Assembly: GCA_902812465.1 (NCBI GenBank)
Contig: CADDZE010000018.1
Location: 1 to 64,000 of the forward strand
Length of the DNA stretch: 64,000 nucleotides
Reading direction: 5' to 3'
Source: Acidobacteriota bacterium
GTDB lineage: Bacteria; Acidobacteriota; Terriglobia; UBA7540
Below are positions 25,607 through 34,650 of the stretch, piece by piece (position 1 is the stretch's first letter; each line of letters begins with the position of its first letter). The notes beneath the pieces were generated by a model that saw only the letters and a list, made by a program, of their open reading frames with translations, ran no database searches and was not told the DNA's origin. The position numbers were made by a program, and so were the translations under genes.

Positions 25607-26968
25607 TCAAAGAGCACAGGTGCGGAAGCCGGCCCACACATCTCTCCGTTGAGGCTGATAGAAATTCCGGTAATGGTTGCGGATCAAGCCAGAGCGCGTC
25701 ACCCAGCAGCCACCGCGCAGCACCTTGTGGTCGCCGAACCACGGCGCGGAGTATTCCTTGTAGGGCCCGGGAGAGAATCCCGGATAGGGCCCAAAGTCGC
25801 TCGCGGTCCACTCCCAGACGTTGCCGATCATCTGGCGGCATCCGAAGGCACTGTCGCCATCTGACAAGGCGTCCACCTCCACGCAGCCCCCGTTGCGCCA
25901 GTCGAGGTTGGCGCGCTGGGGTGTGGGAGGCTCGTCGCCCCACGGAAAAATCCGCTTCCGCTCGGAAAGTCCGCCCTGTCCAGCGGGTTCGGCGGCAGCC
26001 GCCGCTTCCCATTCAGCCTCCGTCGGCAGGCGGCGGCCTGCCCAGCGGCAGTAAGCATCGGCTTCGTACCAATTGACGTGCAGCACCGGCAGCCGAGGCT
26101 CGAGCGGCACCCAACTATCAAAGTTGCGCCGCAGCCAGCGGCCGCTGCTTTCGCGGCGCCAATACACCGGGTGGCGGGCGCCAGACGCTTCCCGCCACTT
26201 CCATCCCTCTTCCGACCATAGTTCGCGACGGCCGTACCCTCCATCCTCAACGAAGGCAGCGTACTCAGCGTTACTGACCGCGCAGCGTGCGATGCGAAAA
26301 GGCTTCAGGGTCACTGGGTGTGCCCACTGTTCATTGTCAAACACGAAGCCGGACCCAGGCGAGCTACCCAGTATGAAGGTGCCTCCGGGGACCTCGGCGT
26401 CGCCTTCTGCTGCGGAACGTGGGCGAGCCTGGGCGCCTCCGCCGTTAGCCGTGCTGGCGCCAAGACTTAGCTTTGGCGGCGGATAGCTAAGCGTCTGGCG
26501 AGTGTAGGTGATGGCTTCTGCGTGCATGTACTCGTGAAAGAGGGCCAGGCGGAGAAAGTAATGCTGGTCGTAGCCGCCCACCCGTTCCTGGGCCTTCCGA
26601 CCGGCTGAGGATGCCACAGCGGTCACTCGATCGTGAACGGTCCGGAGATAGGACAGCGTATCGGCCTTCGAGGGTAGCGGCAAGTCCCACCGTGCGTCGT
26701 GGGGGATCCGGGCCGAATCATAAAGCTGGTCTCCTTCGGGGCGCAGCGGCGGCTGGCCATGATAATACCGCAGCACCCAGAATTCCTGGAACCAGGCAAC
26801 GTGCCCGATCTCCCATCGCAACGGATTCACAATGGGGAGGCGTGGCCCTATCATCTGCTCGTCGCCCAGGTCATCGACGAGCTCCAGCGTGCGTCTGTGG
26901 GCCTCCTGCAGCGCTTCCAGCAGAGCCCCAGAATCAGCCATCGCCAGTTGACCGGGCTGGGCCGACAT
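25607..26968 (-). CDS. EgtB-like sulfoxide/selenoxide synthase family protein
   Basis: A 453-residue non-heme-iron enzyme of the EgtB family. The N-terminal DinB-like domain has the predicted iron ligands His56 (WEIGHVAW) and His145/His149 (HEYMH). The C-terminal half (about 190-450) is a formylglycine-generating-enzyme-like fold with WEAAAAAEP-like, GNVWEWT and GGCWVTRS motifs. Family members join a thiol or selenol donor to trimethylhistidine to make ergothioneine or selenoneine. No egtD, egtE, senB or selD is next to it, so EgtB versus SenA cannot be decided here. Start at the first ATG. Confidence 0.85.
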   Translation of the reverse strand: MSAQPGQLAMADSGALLEALQEAHRRTLELVDDLGDEQMIGPRLPIVNPLRWEIGHVAWFQEFWVLRYYHGQPPLRPEGDQLYDSARIPHDARWDLPLPSKADTLSYLRTVHDRVTAVASSAGRKAQERVGGYDQHYFLRLALFHEYMHAEAITYTRQTLSYPPPKLSLGASTANGGGAQARPRSAAEGDAEVPGGTFILGSSPGSGFVFDNEQWAHPVTLKPFRIARCAVSNAEYAAFVEDGGYGRRELWSEEGWKWREASGARHPVYWRRESSGRWLRRNFDSWVPLEPRLPVLHVNWYEADAYCRWAGRRLPTEAEWEAAAAAEPAGQGGLSERKRIFPWGDEPPTPQRANLDWRNGGCVEVDALSDGDSAFGCRQMIGNVWEWTASDFGPYPGFSPGPYKEYSAPWFGDHKVLRGGCWVTRSGLIRNHYRNFYQPQRRDVWAGFRTCAL

Positions 26969-27435
26969 GGCTTCAGAATACTACAAAAAAGCGCAGCGCG
27001 TCCGCCTCCCATCCACTTAACCATCGGCCGAGCGCCCGGCGCCGCCCGCGTGGCGAGCCGCCCTGCCACCGAAACCCAGCTGGTGGCCCGGCTAACGCGA
27101 CGGCGTCGCAGCCAGCAACCGCCCGGTGCCTTCCCAGGGTTATAGTTTTAACGCAAGGCCCGGAGGGGCCTTGCGGCTTTTGTGCGGGCACGTTTCTGAT
27201 TTTGAGGGGGCGAATCGTGCGGGAGTGTGAGCCGCCTAGCAGAAAGTTGCGAATCCACACGTCTTCGTCGCCGCTGGACGTTAGCCGGAATGCATAGTCG
27301 GCGGGGCTGCCGAACATCGTAACTTGCCCGCTGCCTGGCTGGAGGCGTCTTGGTCCCTTCGGGCGCCTGCCTGGTTGGCCCGGTTGGCCCATTGGAGCTT
27401 GCCACGGTCCGCACCGGATAATACAATCCGGCTGG
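26969..27435. other. Region between divergent genes without a coding sequence
   Basis: About 470 bases between the EgtB-like gene (minus) and the exported protein gene (plus). No reading frame looks genuine. It contains one perfect hairpin (27153-27174) and a weak -10-like GATAAT at 27417-27422 for the plus-strand gene. Confidence 0.5.
27153..27174 (+). terminator. Perfect 9-bp hairpin followed by a short T-run
   Basis: GCAAGGCCC and GGGCCTTGC flank a 4-base loop, followed 3 bases later by TTTT. This is terminator-like on the plus strand, but no gene is known upstream on that strand; it could end an unannotated small RNA or act as an attenuator in the leader of the 27436 gene. Confidence 0.4.
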
Positions 27436-28401
27436 ATGAATGCTCCCTTCAGAAGCTGCCTGTCCGTCGCCGCCCTGGTGGCGGTTGCACCCGCGTTGTT
27501 GTACCCGACATCGGTTGCGGGCGAAAGACACTCAGCGAAGCAACAGGTGCAAGGCGTAGTGGTGAGTGTGCAGGCGCACCAGATTACCATTGCCGGCCCC
27601 GACGGCACTCAGGTCACGCTGAAGACGGAACGCGACCTTACGGCGGAAGGGCTCGCGGGTGCCCAGGTCAGCGCCTCCTATCGGTATACGGAAGAGGGTG
27701 ACACCCTCGAGTCGCTGAACTATTCCTTCGAGAGCTTCCCTGTCCCGCCTGAAACCTACCGGTACAAGATCAAGACGTTCGTCATCCTGCCCAAATCCGA
27801 GGTGCCGGATGCGGACGGCCTGTTTGACGCCATCGAGCATTACTTGCGGGCGAACCTTCGCTGGCGGGCCAAGCCACGCATGCTGGCCGAGGAGGTACGA
27901 CGGCGGCACGGCGAAGACAGTCAGGGATCCATCAGCACGCTGGCCGCCATGGACCCTTCCACGGGCAAGTTTGAGCTTTCCCGTTACTTGCAGAAGAGCC
28001 CCAGCCTCATTCCCGCTGTCGCCGAACAGACCCGGGTGAACGCGGTACTCCAGGTCGATGTGCTCCAGGTCAAAGCCAAGGTCCATGACTTGGTAGCGTC
28101 GTGGGACAACATGCAGGAGCCGGTGGGTGAGAAACACCGGGACTTCCTCATCTTTCCCATCCTGCCGATCAACGGCAAGGTCGATGCGGCAACCGTCGTC
28201 ATGAAGCTTTGGGACCCCGATGGAAGGCTACTGTGGAGCAACCGGCGCGGGCTGGCTGTCCTGCAGGTGCTGCAGCCTAAGGGATATAAGCTGCGCGAAC
28301 GCCCGCTGAGCGCCGTGCTTCAGGACTCGGACGCCGTGGAACGCTGGCTGAACGCAGCGATGGGCAAGCTGGTCGGCTCCGACGAGGAGGACATTTTTTG
28401 A
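27436..28401 (+). CDS. Exported protein of unknown function
   Basis: A 321-residue protein with a signal peptide (about 1-29). A small beta-rich domain (about 37-95: QGVVVSVQAHQITIAGPDG...) is of the short repeat type seen in many secreted bacterial proteins. The rest (about 105-321) contains a helical EHYLRANLRWRAKP segment and a beta-rich region (AVLQVDVLQVKAKV, FLIFPILPINGKVDAATVVMKLWDPDGRLLWS) that loosely resembles periplasmic LpoB/DUF4136-type proteins. It is one base from the next gene (Gluconate_2-dh3) on the same strand, so it probably belongs to that operon. I do not recognise a specific family. Confidence 0.75.
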   Translation: MNAPFRSCLSVAALVAVAPALLYPTSVAGERHSAKQQVQGVVVSVQAHQITIAGPDGTQVTLKTERDLTAEGLAGAQVSASYRYTEEGDTLESLNYSFESFPVPPETYRYKIKTFVILPKSEVPDADGLFDAIEHYLRANLRWRAKPRMLAEEVRRRHGEDSQGSISTLAAMDPSTGKFELSRYLQKSPSLIPAVAEQTRVNAVLQVDVLQVKAKVHDLVASWDNMQEPVGEKHRDFLIFPILPINGKVDAATVVMKLWDPDGRLLWSNRRGLAVLQVLQPKGYKLRERPLSAVLQDSDAVERWLNAAMGKLVGSDEEDIF

Positions 28402-28402
28402 T

Positions 28403-29050
28403 ATGGCAGGGCAAGGTCTCGAGCGGCGCGAAGTCCTGCGGGTGATGGCCCTGGCGGCCACCGCGAGCCAGTTTCCGGGTTTTCGTCGCTGGGCCTTTGC
28501 CTGCGGCCACACCAGACCCGCCTCGGCCGACGTTAGCCTTGGTGCTTACACCCCACAATTCTTTACGCCGGAAGAGTACGCCACGCTCGAACAGCTCTGT
28601 GAACTGATCATTCCCAGCGACGGTTCCCCGGGGGCGCGCGAGGCCGGCGTGAGCGAGTTCATCGACTTCATGGTCTTCAGCGATCCCGCCGTCCAGTACC
28701 GGTTTCGTTACGGGTTGACTTGGTTGGATGCCCACGCGGAGCGCCTGTATGGCGCCAGGTTTGCCTCCCTGCAGCCGGATCAGCAAACCTCGATCCTGCG
28801 GCACCTCGCTTACAAGGATCACTACCGGACGGGCGAGGAGGAGGGCCGCGCATTTTTCCGGCTGATGCGCGAATACACGATCATGGGCTTTTATACCTCG
28901 CGCATCGGCCTTCAGGAGTTAGACTACCCCGGGCTGAGACTTTACTCCGGGTCCCCCGGCTGTCCTCACGTGGATGATCGGGAGCACCTGCACCTGCCAC
29001 GGAGGGACGCCGGGCGGCCCGCAAGCGAAGAGAAAGAAAACGAGGGCTGA
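28403..29050 (+). CDS. Gluconate 2-dehydrogenase subunit 3 family protein
   Basis: A 215-residue protein of the Gluconate_2-dh3 type. It has an N-terminal twin-arginine-like sequence (RREVLRVMALAATASQ), consistent with Tat export. The core has FTPEEYATLEQLCELIIPSDGSPGAREAGVSEFIDFMV, typical of this small subunit, which accompanies GMC-type oxidoreductases and cytochromes in periplasmic sugar or gluconate dehydrogenases. The GMC gene follows 12 bases later, so the two are likely partners. The third (cytochrome) subunit is not seen. The C-terminus is charged and low-complexity. Confidence 0.83.
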   Translation: MAGQGLERREVLRVMALAATASQFPGFRRWAFACGHTRPASADVSLGAYTPQFFTPEEYATLEQLCELIIPSDGSPGAREAGVSEFIDFMVFSDPAVQYRFRYGLTWLDAHAERLYGARFASLQPDQQTSILRHLAYKDHYRTGEEEGRAFFRLMREYTIMGFYTSRIGLQELDYPGLRLYSGSPGCPHVDDREHLHLPRRDAGRPASEEKENEG

Positions 29051-29061
29051 CGGCTAAGGCA

Positions 29062-30738
29062 ATGAGCACATCGCTCTACGACGTCATCGTCATCGGAACC
29101 GGGGCTGGCGGAGGTATGGCCATCAAGACCCTCTGCGAGGCCGGGCTGAAAGTCTGCGCCTTGAATTCGGGACGGCGTCTTGATCCTGCCAAGGACTTCC
29201 GCAATCACAAGCAGGCATACGACATGAAGTACCGGGGCTTCGGCGATCCGCGGAAGCGCGACCAGTACTATCACGTGGAGAACGAATACACGGCGGGCCT
29301 CTGGGAGCACGGTATCGTCTACACCACCGCTCCGGGTACTGAGTGGGAGTGGCCACGCTGCCACGCCGTGGGTGGTAAGACCAACTTCTGGGGGCGGTCA
29401 GCGGCGCGCATGGGCGATATCGACTTCAAAGCCGCGAGCCTCGATGGCTTCGACGTGGACTGGCCGGTGACCTACGCCGAGATTGCACCCTACTACAGCC
29501 GGGTGGAGCGCATGATCGGTGTGGCCAGCACCGTTCAGAACCGGCCGAGTAATCCTGACGGCGAATACCTCCCGCCGATGAAGTTCCGCTGTCTCGACTA
29601 TATCCTGCAGAAGGGCTGTGAGAAGCTCGGCGTGCCCTACCTGCCGGATCGCCTGGCCCAGCTGACGGTGCCGCACGCCGGCCATCCCGCTTGCCACTAT
29701 TGCGGCAACTGCACGGAAGGCTGCGATACCGGATCGTTTTTCTCTACGCCCTGGTTCTTTCTTCCTCTGGCCGAAAGGACGGGTAATCTCGAACTGCGCA
29801 CGAATGCGGTGGCCAAGAATGTGCTAGTGGACGCCAACGAACGTGCCAAAGGCGTCGCCTACATCGATCGCGAAACCCGCCAAGAAAGGGAGGTGTACGG
29901 GAAAGCCGTGGTGGTAGCGGCGTCGTGCATTGAGACGGCACGGATTCTGTTGAACTCCAAGTCTCGGCAGTTCCCTAATGGGCTTGCCAACTCGAGCGGC
30001 CAGCTAGGCCGCAACCTCTGCGACCACCTCTACGGCACCACGGCTTACGGTTACCTGCCGCAGCTCCTCGGCCAGCCAAGCTTTCCCGACAACGTTTCGG
30101 CCAGCCAGGTCGTTTGGATGCCGCGCTGGCAGAACCTCCAGGATCCGCACGAAGAGAAGTTCATTCGTGGATACTCGATTTATCCCACGGGCGGCTGCGA
30201 AGAGTTTCCCTGGTACCATCCTCAGCTTGAAGGTTTCGGCTCTGAGCTGAAGCGCAACATCAAACGCTACTATCCCACGCCAGTTTCGTTCTACTGCCAG
30301 ATCCCGTCGCTGCCCAGCCCTGGCAACTACGTGGATATCGACCCCGAAGTGAAAGATATCTACGGCATTCCGGCGGTGCGCATTCATTTCCAATGGGGGC
30401 CGAACGAGCTGATGATGTGGGAGCACGCCAAGAACATCTGCCAGGAGGTGATCAAAGCCTCGGGCGGCGAGGTCTGGGGAGTGGGCGACAAGCCTAACAC
30501 ACCCGGCTACAGCCTGCACGAGACCGGGACTTGCCGCATGGGCAACGACCCGACGCGTTTCGTCACCAACCGCTTCGGGCAGACCCACGACGTGCCCAAC
30601 CTTTACATCTGCGACGCAAGCGTCTTCCTTTCCTGCACGGACAAGACTACCACCCTTTCCATCCTGGCCTTCTCTCTGCGCACCAGCGAATATCTCATCG
30701 AGAATTTTCGCCGGGGTGACGCTTCGCACGGTGCCTGA
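29062..30738 (+). CDS. GMC family FAD oxidoreductase
   Basis: A 558-residue flavoprotein of the glucose-methanol-choline family. The FAD-binding motif is VIVIGTGAGGGMAIKTL, and the catalytic region has SLHETGTCRMGNDP with the conserved His. It carries a four-cysteine motif, CHYCGNCTEGC, as in GMC subunits of periplasmic dehydrogenases that carry an iron-sulfur cluster. It has no signal of its own, so it could be carried out by the Tat signal of the small subunit encoded 12 bases upstream. Together they probably oxidise a sugar, sugar acid or polyol in the periplasm; the substrate is unknown. Confidence 0.88.
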   Translation: MSTSLYDVIVIGTGAGGGMAIKTLCEAGLKVCALNSGRRLDPAKDFRNHKQAYDMKYRGFGDPRKRDQYYHVENEYTAGLWEHGIVYTTAPGTEWEWPRCHAVGGKTNFWGRSAARMGDIDFKAASLDGFDVDWPVTYAEIAPYYSRVERMIGVASTVQNRPSNPDGEYLPPMKFRCLDYILQKGCEKLGVPYLPDRLAQLTVPHAGHPACHYCGNCTEGCDTGSFFSTPWFFLPLAERTGNLELRTNAVAKNVLVDANERAKGVAYIDRETRQEREVYGKAVVVAASCIETARILLNSKSRQFPNGLANSSGQLGRNLCDHLYGTTAYGYLPQLLGQPSFPDNVSASQVVWMPRWQNLQDPHEEKFIRGYSIYPTGGCEEFPWYHPQLEGFGSELKRNIKRYYPTPVSFYCQIPSLPSPGNYVDIDPEVKDIYGIPAVRIHFQWGPNELMMWEHAKNICQEVIKASGGEVWGVGDKPNTPGYSLHETGTCRMGNDPTRFVTNRFGQTHDVPNLYICDASVFLSCTDKTTTLSILAFSLRTSEYLIENFRRGDASHGA

Positions 30739-30976
30739 TGGCCTTCGTCCTAAAGCCCGAAACCAGGGATGCGGCCGTGGTAAGAACCACGACGGCAGAA
30801 ATATCCTCACCATGGCAAGGGAAGGGCTGGGAGTACGGTCATTCCGGCCTCCGCGCTTGATGCCGAATATATCGAGACTGAGTAGCCCGGCTAGCGCCGA
30901 TCCGTTTGCGGCTCTGCGGCTTGGAGGACCAAGGCGAAGAGGAGCCGCGGCGCGCTAGCTGCGATTTCTTCGTGTG

Positions 30977-32380
30977 CTATCGGCATCCAGCCGACGCATC
31001 AGCTTTGACCATCGCAGGCACTCGGCTAGGAAACTCGCCTTCCCATCGCGCCACCACCACGCTGGCCAGGCAGTTACCGATGACGTTGACGGAGGTGCGC
31101 GCCATATCCATGAGTTGATCGATACCCAGCAGGATAAAGATGGGCTCGGTGGGCAACCCGAAGGAAGGGGCGATCGCCAGCAGGACCACGATCGCCGCCC
31201 GCGAGACCCCGGCCAGACCCTTGCTGGCCAGCATCAGCGTCAGCATGAGCATCAGTTCCCGCCCCCAGGACATCGAAATTCCCGCTGCTTGTGCGAGGAA
31301 GATCGAGGCTAGTGATAAGTAAAGGGTGCTGCCATCCAGATTGAAGCTGTAACCCGTCGGGATGACAAACCCGGCGATCGAGCGCGGCACGCCTAATGAC
31401 TCCATGGCCTTCAAGGCGCTCGGCAAAGCGGCCTCGGAACTCGATGTGGCAAAGGCGATCGATACCGGCTCGGCGATGGCCCTCACAAAGGCACGCCCTG
31501 GAATGCCGGCCACCGCCGCCACCGGCAGCAGGACTGCCAGCAGGAACACAATCAATGCTACATGGAGGGTCGCCAGCAGCTTGAGCAGGTTGAAAAGTAT
31601 CCCGAAGCCCGTGTGCCCGACGGTGTAGGCGACCGCCGCGCCCACGCCGACCGGCGCGTACAGCATGACGATGGAGGTGAACTTGAACATCGTTTCCGCC
31701 AAGCTCTCGGCGAAAGCAAGCAGCGGCCTCCGCCGCGCCTCGGGAAGCATCCCGAGCGCGATGGCAAAAATAATGCTGAAGATCACCACTTGCAGCACCT
31801 GGCCCTCGGCAACCGAACGCGCGATGTTCTCCGGGAAAGCCTGCAAGATGGTTTCGGCGGCAGTTGGCCGCTCAGCCGCAAGCTGCGGGTTGGCGGCTGT
31901 CAGGGCCACGTTCCCTGGCAGGCGCACGCCAACGCCCGCCTTGCTGATGTGGATCGCGGCCAGCCCGATGACCAGTGCGGCCGTGGTGACCAGCTCGAAG
32001 TAAAGCAGGGCCTTAAGGCCCATACGGCCTACCTTCTTCAGGTCGGCGTGCACGGCAATACCGCTCACCAGTGTCCCGAAAAGCAGGGGAGCGACGACTG
32101 TCTTGATAAGGCGCAGGAAAATCTGGCCGAGGAACTGCAGCTTGACGGCAAAACCGGGCGCGTCATAACCCACCTCGGCACCCGCCACGATGGAAACCAG
32201 CATCCAGGTGGTGAGCGACTGGCGCAACGCCGCGTAAGCGAACAGCCCGATCAACCCGGCCCAGCGCAGAAAAAGGGGCGCTGCCGCCAGGGCGGAGAGA
32301 ACTCCATGCTGCGGTGCGGCCGAGATGACTGCAGCAAAGGCGAAGAAAGCCAGGGCGGCAGCAAGGCAGGCGCGTTTCAT
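30977..32380 (-). CDS. Dicarboxylate/amino acid:cation symporter (DAACS family)
   Basis: A secondary transporter of the DctA/GltP family, 467 residues. It has the family's serine-rich hairpin (TSSSEAALPSALKAM) and the substrate/Na-binding TGYSFNLDGSTLYL segment, followed by the long C-terminal ASKGLAGVSRAAIVVLLA. An extra hydrophobic N-terminal segment of about 60 residues precedes the usual first helix. The frame is open nearly 100 codons upstream; the ATG at 32380 gives a membrane-protein N-terminus and a TATAAT lies 16-21 bases upstream. Substrate (C4-dicarboxylate or glutamate/aspartate) is not decided. Confidence 0.9.
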   Translation of the reverse strand: MKRACLAAALAFFAFAAVISAAPQHGVLSALAAAPLFLRWAGLIGLFAYAALRQSLTTWMLVSIVAGAEVGYDAPGFAVKLQFLGQIFLRLIKTVVAPLLFGTLVSGIAVHADLKKVGRMGLKALLYFELVTTAALVIGLAAIHISKAGVGVRLPGNVALTAANPQLAAERPTAAETILQAFPENIARSVAEGQVLQVVIFSIIFAIALGMLPEARRRPLLAFAESLAETMFKFTSIVMLYAPVGVGAAVAYTVGHTGFGILFNLLKLLATLHVALIVFLLAVLLPVAAVAGIPGRAFVRAIAEPVSIAFATSSSEAALPSALKAMESLGVPRSIAGFVIPTGYSFNLDGSTLYLSLASIFLAQAAGISMSWGRELMLMLTLMLASKGLAGVSRAAIVVLLAIAPSFGLPTEPIFILLGIDQLMDMARTSVNVIGNCLASVVVARWEGEFPSRVPAMVKADASAGCR

Positions 32381-32395
32381 GCTGGGCTGCCCGAC

Positions 32396-32401
32396 ATTAT
32401 A
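32396..32401 (-). promoter_or_regulatory. -10 element of the symporter gene
   Basis: TATAAT on the minus strand, 16-21 bases before the ATG at 32380. It implies a very short leader. The -35 match is weak. Confidence 0.4.
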
Positions 32402-32580
32402 CTCATGGCGCGCAGCGACCACTCTCCGGGGTAGGCGCTCTTCGACGCCCAGCAGTGCCCGCGAGACGCGCATGCGCAAGCCAGAAATCGCGCCCTGTGC
32501 GGCGGGGCGGCGCGGCGTCGCTTGACGCACCCTCGGTTTGTTCCTAGACTGGTGACAGAGCCGGGGAAGGGGAGCTTGTG

Positions 32581-34476
32581 ATGAATTACCGCCGTTTCTG
32601 CGCCTTCGCGCTCGTCTCGGCCAGTTTGGCTCTGTGCCCGGCACGCCTCCCAGGGCAGGACAACGCCGCATTTTTCCCCCTGAGCGAAATCCGTCCCGGG
32701 CTGAAGGGCGTGGGACGAACCATCTTTGAGGGCAACAGGATCGAGGAGTTCCAGGTCGAGATTCGGGGTGTGCTGAAGAATGCCCTTGCCCCTAAGCACG
32801 ATGCTATTCTGGCGCGACTTTCGGGTCCCGGCGTCGACAAGAATGGCGTCGTCGCCGGTATGAGCGGCAGCCCGGTTTATGTGGATGGTAAGCTGGTAGG
32901 GGCGGTGGCCATAGCCTTTCCCTTTGCCAAAGAACCCTACGCCGTCATTACTCCGATCCGCGACATGCTGGGGGTCGCTCCGGCCCCGCCGCGGGTGGCG
33001 GGTTCTGTGGCAACCGGTCTCCGGTGGCGGATTGCACCCAGCCCTGGCGGGCAGGATAGCGCGGGCCGGCTCATTCCTGACGTGCCAACCGATCCGGCCG
33101 GATGGCTTCGATTCCTGCCCGCGCCCGACTCGGGCTACCTCGCGGACTTTCGCCTTCCCTTGCGCTTCGCCGGCTTCAACAGCGAGCTGATCAGGGAATA
33201 CACGCCGGTGTTTCGTCAGCTCGGATTCGAGCCCGTGGCCAGTGATCTGGGTTTGACCGGTGCGCCCGTTCCGCCATCCGACGTGGAACGTAGCCCATCG
33301 CCGAGCGGGACGGACAATGGGCGCGAAGTCGTTCCCGGCTCGATGATCAGTCTGATGCTGGTGCGCGGTGACCTGAATCTGAACGTGGATTGTACGGTCA
33401 CTTATCGCGATGCTAGGAATCTTTACGCCTGCGGCCATCAAATTCTGCTGGCTGGCCCGGCAGCGATTCCTTTCGCCAAGGCGGAAGTACTGGCAACCAT
33501 TCCCAGCCTCGCCAGCTCATTCAAGGTGGATGCGCCGGGGCCGGTGGTAGGAAGCATTTACCAGGACCGCTTTGGAGCCATTTACGGCGTGCTGGGCGGC
33601 CAGGCGCCCTCCATTCCATTTCATATGCGGGTGGAATCTACCCTCAACCGTCAGGAGGACTATCATTTTGAGCTGGTCGACCATCCGGTCCTGACGCCTT
33701 TGTTGGCCAACCTGGCGGTCATCTCCACCCTGAGCGCGACCGAGCGAGCGGTGGGGCCTTCCACCTTCAACCTGAGCGGTAACATCCGGCTTTCGACCGG
33801 CGAGACGGTCGACGTGACCGACGTGGTGTCCTCCGATTTCGGTGCGGTGAATGCTGCGGGAGCGGCCGTGGCCACACCTCTGACTTACCTGTTGAGCAAC
33901 GACTTCCCCGACTTGCACATCACGGGAATAGACCTGAAGGTCATTTCCCAGGACCAGGACACCGCCGCCCGGCTCGAGCAGGCGTGGAGCAGCCGCTCCC
34001 AAGTACGGCCCGGAGACCACATCGAAGTGACGGTGGTGCTGCGCACCCCCTCGGGCGGGAGCGTCATGCAGAAGATTCCCGTCGAGATCCCGGCCAGCGT
34101 CCACGACAAGACGTTATCGCTCACCGTGGGCGGTGGTACCTCGATCAATTTCCTGCAGAATCGCTTCACCCCCTTGGCATCGCCTCCGCGTGACGCCCAC
34201 CAACTGGTCAGGCTACTGAACCGTATGCGTCGCGATAATCAGGTTTATGCCCTGCTGATGAGCTCCGAACGCTCGTTCACGCTGCAAGGCGAAGAGTTCC
34301 CCTCTCCGCCGCCTTCGCTGGTGCAGACGATTATGTCCGCCCCGGGGGTCTCAAACAGCGTGACCTTCAGCAGCAGCTCCGTGGTGGGAGATTACGAAAC
34401 TAAGCCCATGCCCTACGCCATCGAGGGGCAGCAAACCCTGTACCTGAAAGTCCTGGGTAACGAAGGGCGGCCCTAA
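32581..34476 (+). CDS. SpoIVB-like S55 peptidase domain protein
   Basis: A 631-residue exported protein (signal about 1-26). Residues 35-125 hold LSEIRPGLKGVGRTIFEG and VVAGMSGSPVYVDGKLVGAVA, the active-site serine motif of SpoIVB/S55 peptidases (Ser97). A second S55-type motif, YACGHQILLAGPAAIPF (about 282-298), holds the likely catalytic His286, followed by SSFKVDAPGPVVGSIYQDR. In SpoIVB the His motif comes before the Ser motif; here the order is reversed, a layout I associate with acidobacterial members of the family. The C-terminal part may carry another beta-sandwich domain. Start chosen at the ATG at 32581, just after a possible GTG at 32578, with GGGGAAGGGGAGC upstream. Confidence 0.82.
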   Translation: MNYRRFCAFALVSASLALCPARLPGQDNAAFFPLSEIRPGLKGVGRTIFEGNRIEEFQVEIRGVLKNALAPKHDAILARLSGPGVDKNGVVAGMSGSPVYVDGKLVGAVAIAFPFAKEPYAVITPIRDMLGVAPAPPRVAGSVATGLRWRIAPSPGGQDSAGRLIPDVPTDPAGWLRFLPAPDSGYLADFRLPLRFAGFNSELIREYTPVFRQLGFEPVASDLGLTGAPVPPSDVERSPSPSGTDNGREVVPGSMISLMLVRGDLNLNVDCTVTYRDARNLYACGHQILLAGPAAIPFAKAEVLATIPSLASSFKVDAPGPVVGSIYQDRFGAIYGVLGGQAPSIPFHMRVESTLNRQEDYHFELVDHPVLTPLLANLAVISTLSATERAVGPSTFNLSGNIRLSTGETVDVTDVVSSDFGAVNAAGAAVATPLTYLLSNDFPDLHITGIDLKVISQDQDTAARLEQAWSSRSQVRPGDHIEVTVVLRTPSGGSVMQKIPVEIPASVHDKTLSLTVGGGTSINFLQNRFTPLASPPRDAHQLVRLLNRMRRDNQVYALLMSSERSFTLQGEEFPSPPPSLVQTIMSAPGVSNSVTFSSSSVVGDYETKPMPYAIEGQQTLYLKVLGNEGRP

Positions 34477-34494
34477 GGCCGAGAACGAAAACGG

Positions 34495-34536
34495 AAATTT
34501 GAAGGAACGAAGCCACCAAGTTGTTGAAAATACGAG
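34495..34536. repeat. Intergenic direct repeat, copy 1
   Basis: A 42-base stretch containing GAAGGAACGAAGCCACCAAG, then TTGTTGAAAATACGAG, in the region between the S55 peptidase and the beta-propeller gene. Nearly identical to the copy at 34651. Confidence 0.75.
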
Positions 34537-34650
34537 GAGGGACTGGAACAGGGGCGCAAAGAGAGGGCTATTAGCTCGAGAGCGGAGATTCGACACCCCG
34601 GAAGGCAGATCGTGCGGGCCGCTGGCTGACGAATGACGAGGCACAAACTA

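Noticed and set aside
31562-32434. Long plus-strand frame opposite the symporter
   Set aside because: A shadow of the well-supported transporter gene on the minus strand.
34351-34644. Minus-strand frame over the intergenic repeats
   Set aside because: It lies over the direct repeat and the 3' end of the S55 gene, with no motif and no ribosome-binding site.
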